DNA of 64,000 bases from assembly GCF_003550065.1 (NCBI RefSeq), contig NZ_QXDC01000002.1, forward strand, positions 725,306 to 789,305, given 5' to 3'. The position numbers and the translations under genes are program-made. Shown piece by piece: positions 63,503 to 64,000 of this stretch. Every line of letters starts with the position of its first letter. Position 1 is the first letter of the stretch. Under the pieces are notes generated by a model. The model was not told where the DNA came from. It saw only the letters and a program-made list of their open reading frames with translations, and did not search any database. Origin of the DNA: Hephaestia caeni (GTDB lineage: Bacteria; Pseudomonadota; Alphaproteobacteria; Sphingomonadales; Sphingomonadaceae).

Positions 63503-64000
63503 ATGACACAGCCGTCCCCAGCGGCCCAACCGGCGCGTCTGCGCAGCGAAATGCAGTATGACGACCGCGGCAATTTCTCCCATGAAGGCGAACTCTATCG
63601 GCCCGGCGAAAGCCTCCCGGACCTTTGCCGTCGTATAGAGACCCACCTGACCAAAACGATTGCCGGCGGCCGCTTCGCGCTGCGCGGCGAACGCTTCACG
63701 GGCGGGCGCCGTGTCGTCGTCGAACTGCTGGACGCGCCAAACGACCTGTCCGACGAGGGGGAACGCCGAGCATTCGAAACCATGCTCCACGACGAAGTCG
63801 AACGGTTCAACAACGCCCACGGCAACTTCCACCAGGACTATCTGAGTTGCTCCTTCTTCACCCATATCCGCATCGGCACGACCTACTGGGCCGCCCTGGC
63901 TGCCAAGCGCGGTGCCGCCAACCCCGTCCAGGCGACCGTTTCCCTCGCCCAGTTCAAGCGCCGCGTGAAACCGGGCGATCAGCTCAAGCTTATCGCTGCG
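63503..64000 (+). CDS. Hypothetical plasmid protein, cut by window end
   Basis: At least 166 codons, open to the last base. It starts at ATG after AAAGGACCGATC. The visible part reads MTQPSPAAQPARLRSEMQYD, then FSHEGELYRPGESLPDLCRR and later FNNAHGNFHQDYLSCSFFTH. A second section begins KRGAANPVQATVSLAQFKRR. The family is not recognised. Continuation beyond the window would show whether it is a larger nuclease- or methylase-associated protein. Confidence 0.6.
   Translation, partial: MTQPSPAAQPARLRSEMQYDDRGNFSHEGELYRPGESLPDLCRRIETHLTKTIAGGRFALRGERFTGGRRVVVELLDAPNDLSDEGERRAFETMLHDEVERFNNAHGNFHQDYLSCSFFTHIRIGTTYWAALAAKRGAANPVQATVSLAQFKRRVKPGDQLKLIAA

Noticed and set aside
1..64000. tRNA, rRNA, CRISPR arrays, oriT or replication origin
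   Set aside because: None recognised by reading; no clover-leaf, regular repeat-spacer pattern, iteron series or relaxase-associated nick region was seen. A computed scan would be needed to exclude small ones.

Overview
The window is GC-rich DNA from an alphaproteobacterium, most likely a member of the Sphingomonadaceae. The signs are an F-type tra module of the sphingomonad plasmid/ICE kind, a family-typical set of PcfJ-like and other plasmid-associated proteins of unknown function, and TonB/RND-rich accessory genes. No rRNA, tRNA or CRISPR array was seen. Taxonomy is inferred from gene content, since no database search was possible.

Layout. (1) 1-6.3 kb is the 3' end of an F-type conjugation operon: a thioredoxin-fold protein with CxxC, TraH and a long TraG, followed by a convergent small membrane protein. 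(2) 6.9-10.3 kb holds a sigma-region-4-like HTH protein, an AbiEi/AbiEii type IV toxin-antitoxin pair with palindromes at its promoter, and an orphan LuxR-type regulator. (3) 10.4-17.7 kb is a tightly coupled four-gene efflux operon (outer-membrane factor, HlyD adaptor, double-ATPase/permease fusion, second permease) divergent from a TetR repressor. (4) 17.7-31 kb looks like a membrane, energy and stress island: an LptB-like ATPase, a PhaC / MaoC-phosphotransacylase / acetate kinase / PldA operon, HdeD, a DUF2147 protein, a membrane protein, a phospholipase D, a double-domain universal stress protein, a Tat-exported YkuD transpeptidase and a secreted protein. (5) 31.3-44.5 kb is a metal/envelope module: VIT-type transporter, cytochrome b561, two-component system, RND efflux system, DUF3240 and DUF2946 proteins, a methionine-rich TonB receptor and a TonB. 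(6) 44.3-52.1 kb is a reactive-sulfur/peroxide module: TauE/SafE exporter, ETHE1/Blh-like hydrolase, two 1-Cys peroxiredoxins, TrxC and an ArsR regulator, plus a beta-CASP nuclease and a YdcH protein. (7) 52.1-54.6 kb is a complete IS21-family element. (8) 54.6-64 kb returns to plasmid backbone: a methylase/SNF2-helicase that has lost its 5' part at the IS, a PcfJ-like protein and several small plasmid proteins, with the last gene running off the window.

How it fits together. The simplest reading is a conjugative plasmid or ICE whose backbone flanks about 46 kb of stress-tolerance cargo. The IS21 copy marks the right-hand junction, because its flanks show no target duplication and it abuts a decapitated backbone gene. 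The most informative signal outside the genes is a direct repeat GTCAGG-N5-GTCAGG found three times. It lies upstream of the VIT transporter, the cytochrome b561 and the RND operon, with an 11-bp period typical of OmpR/PmrA-type response regulators. It defines a probable regulon of the embedded two-component system.
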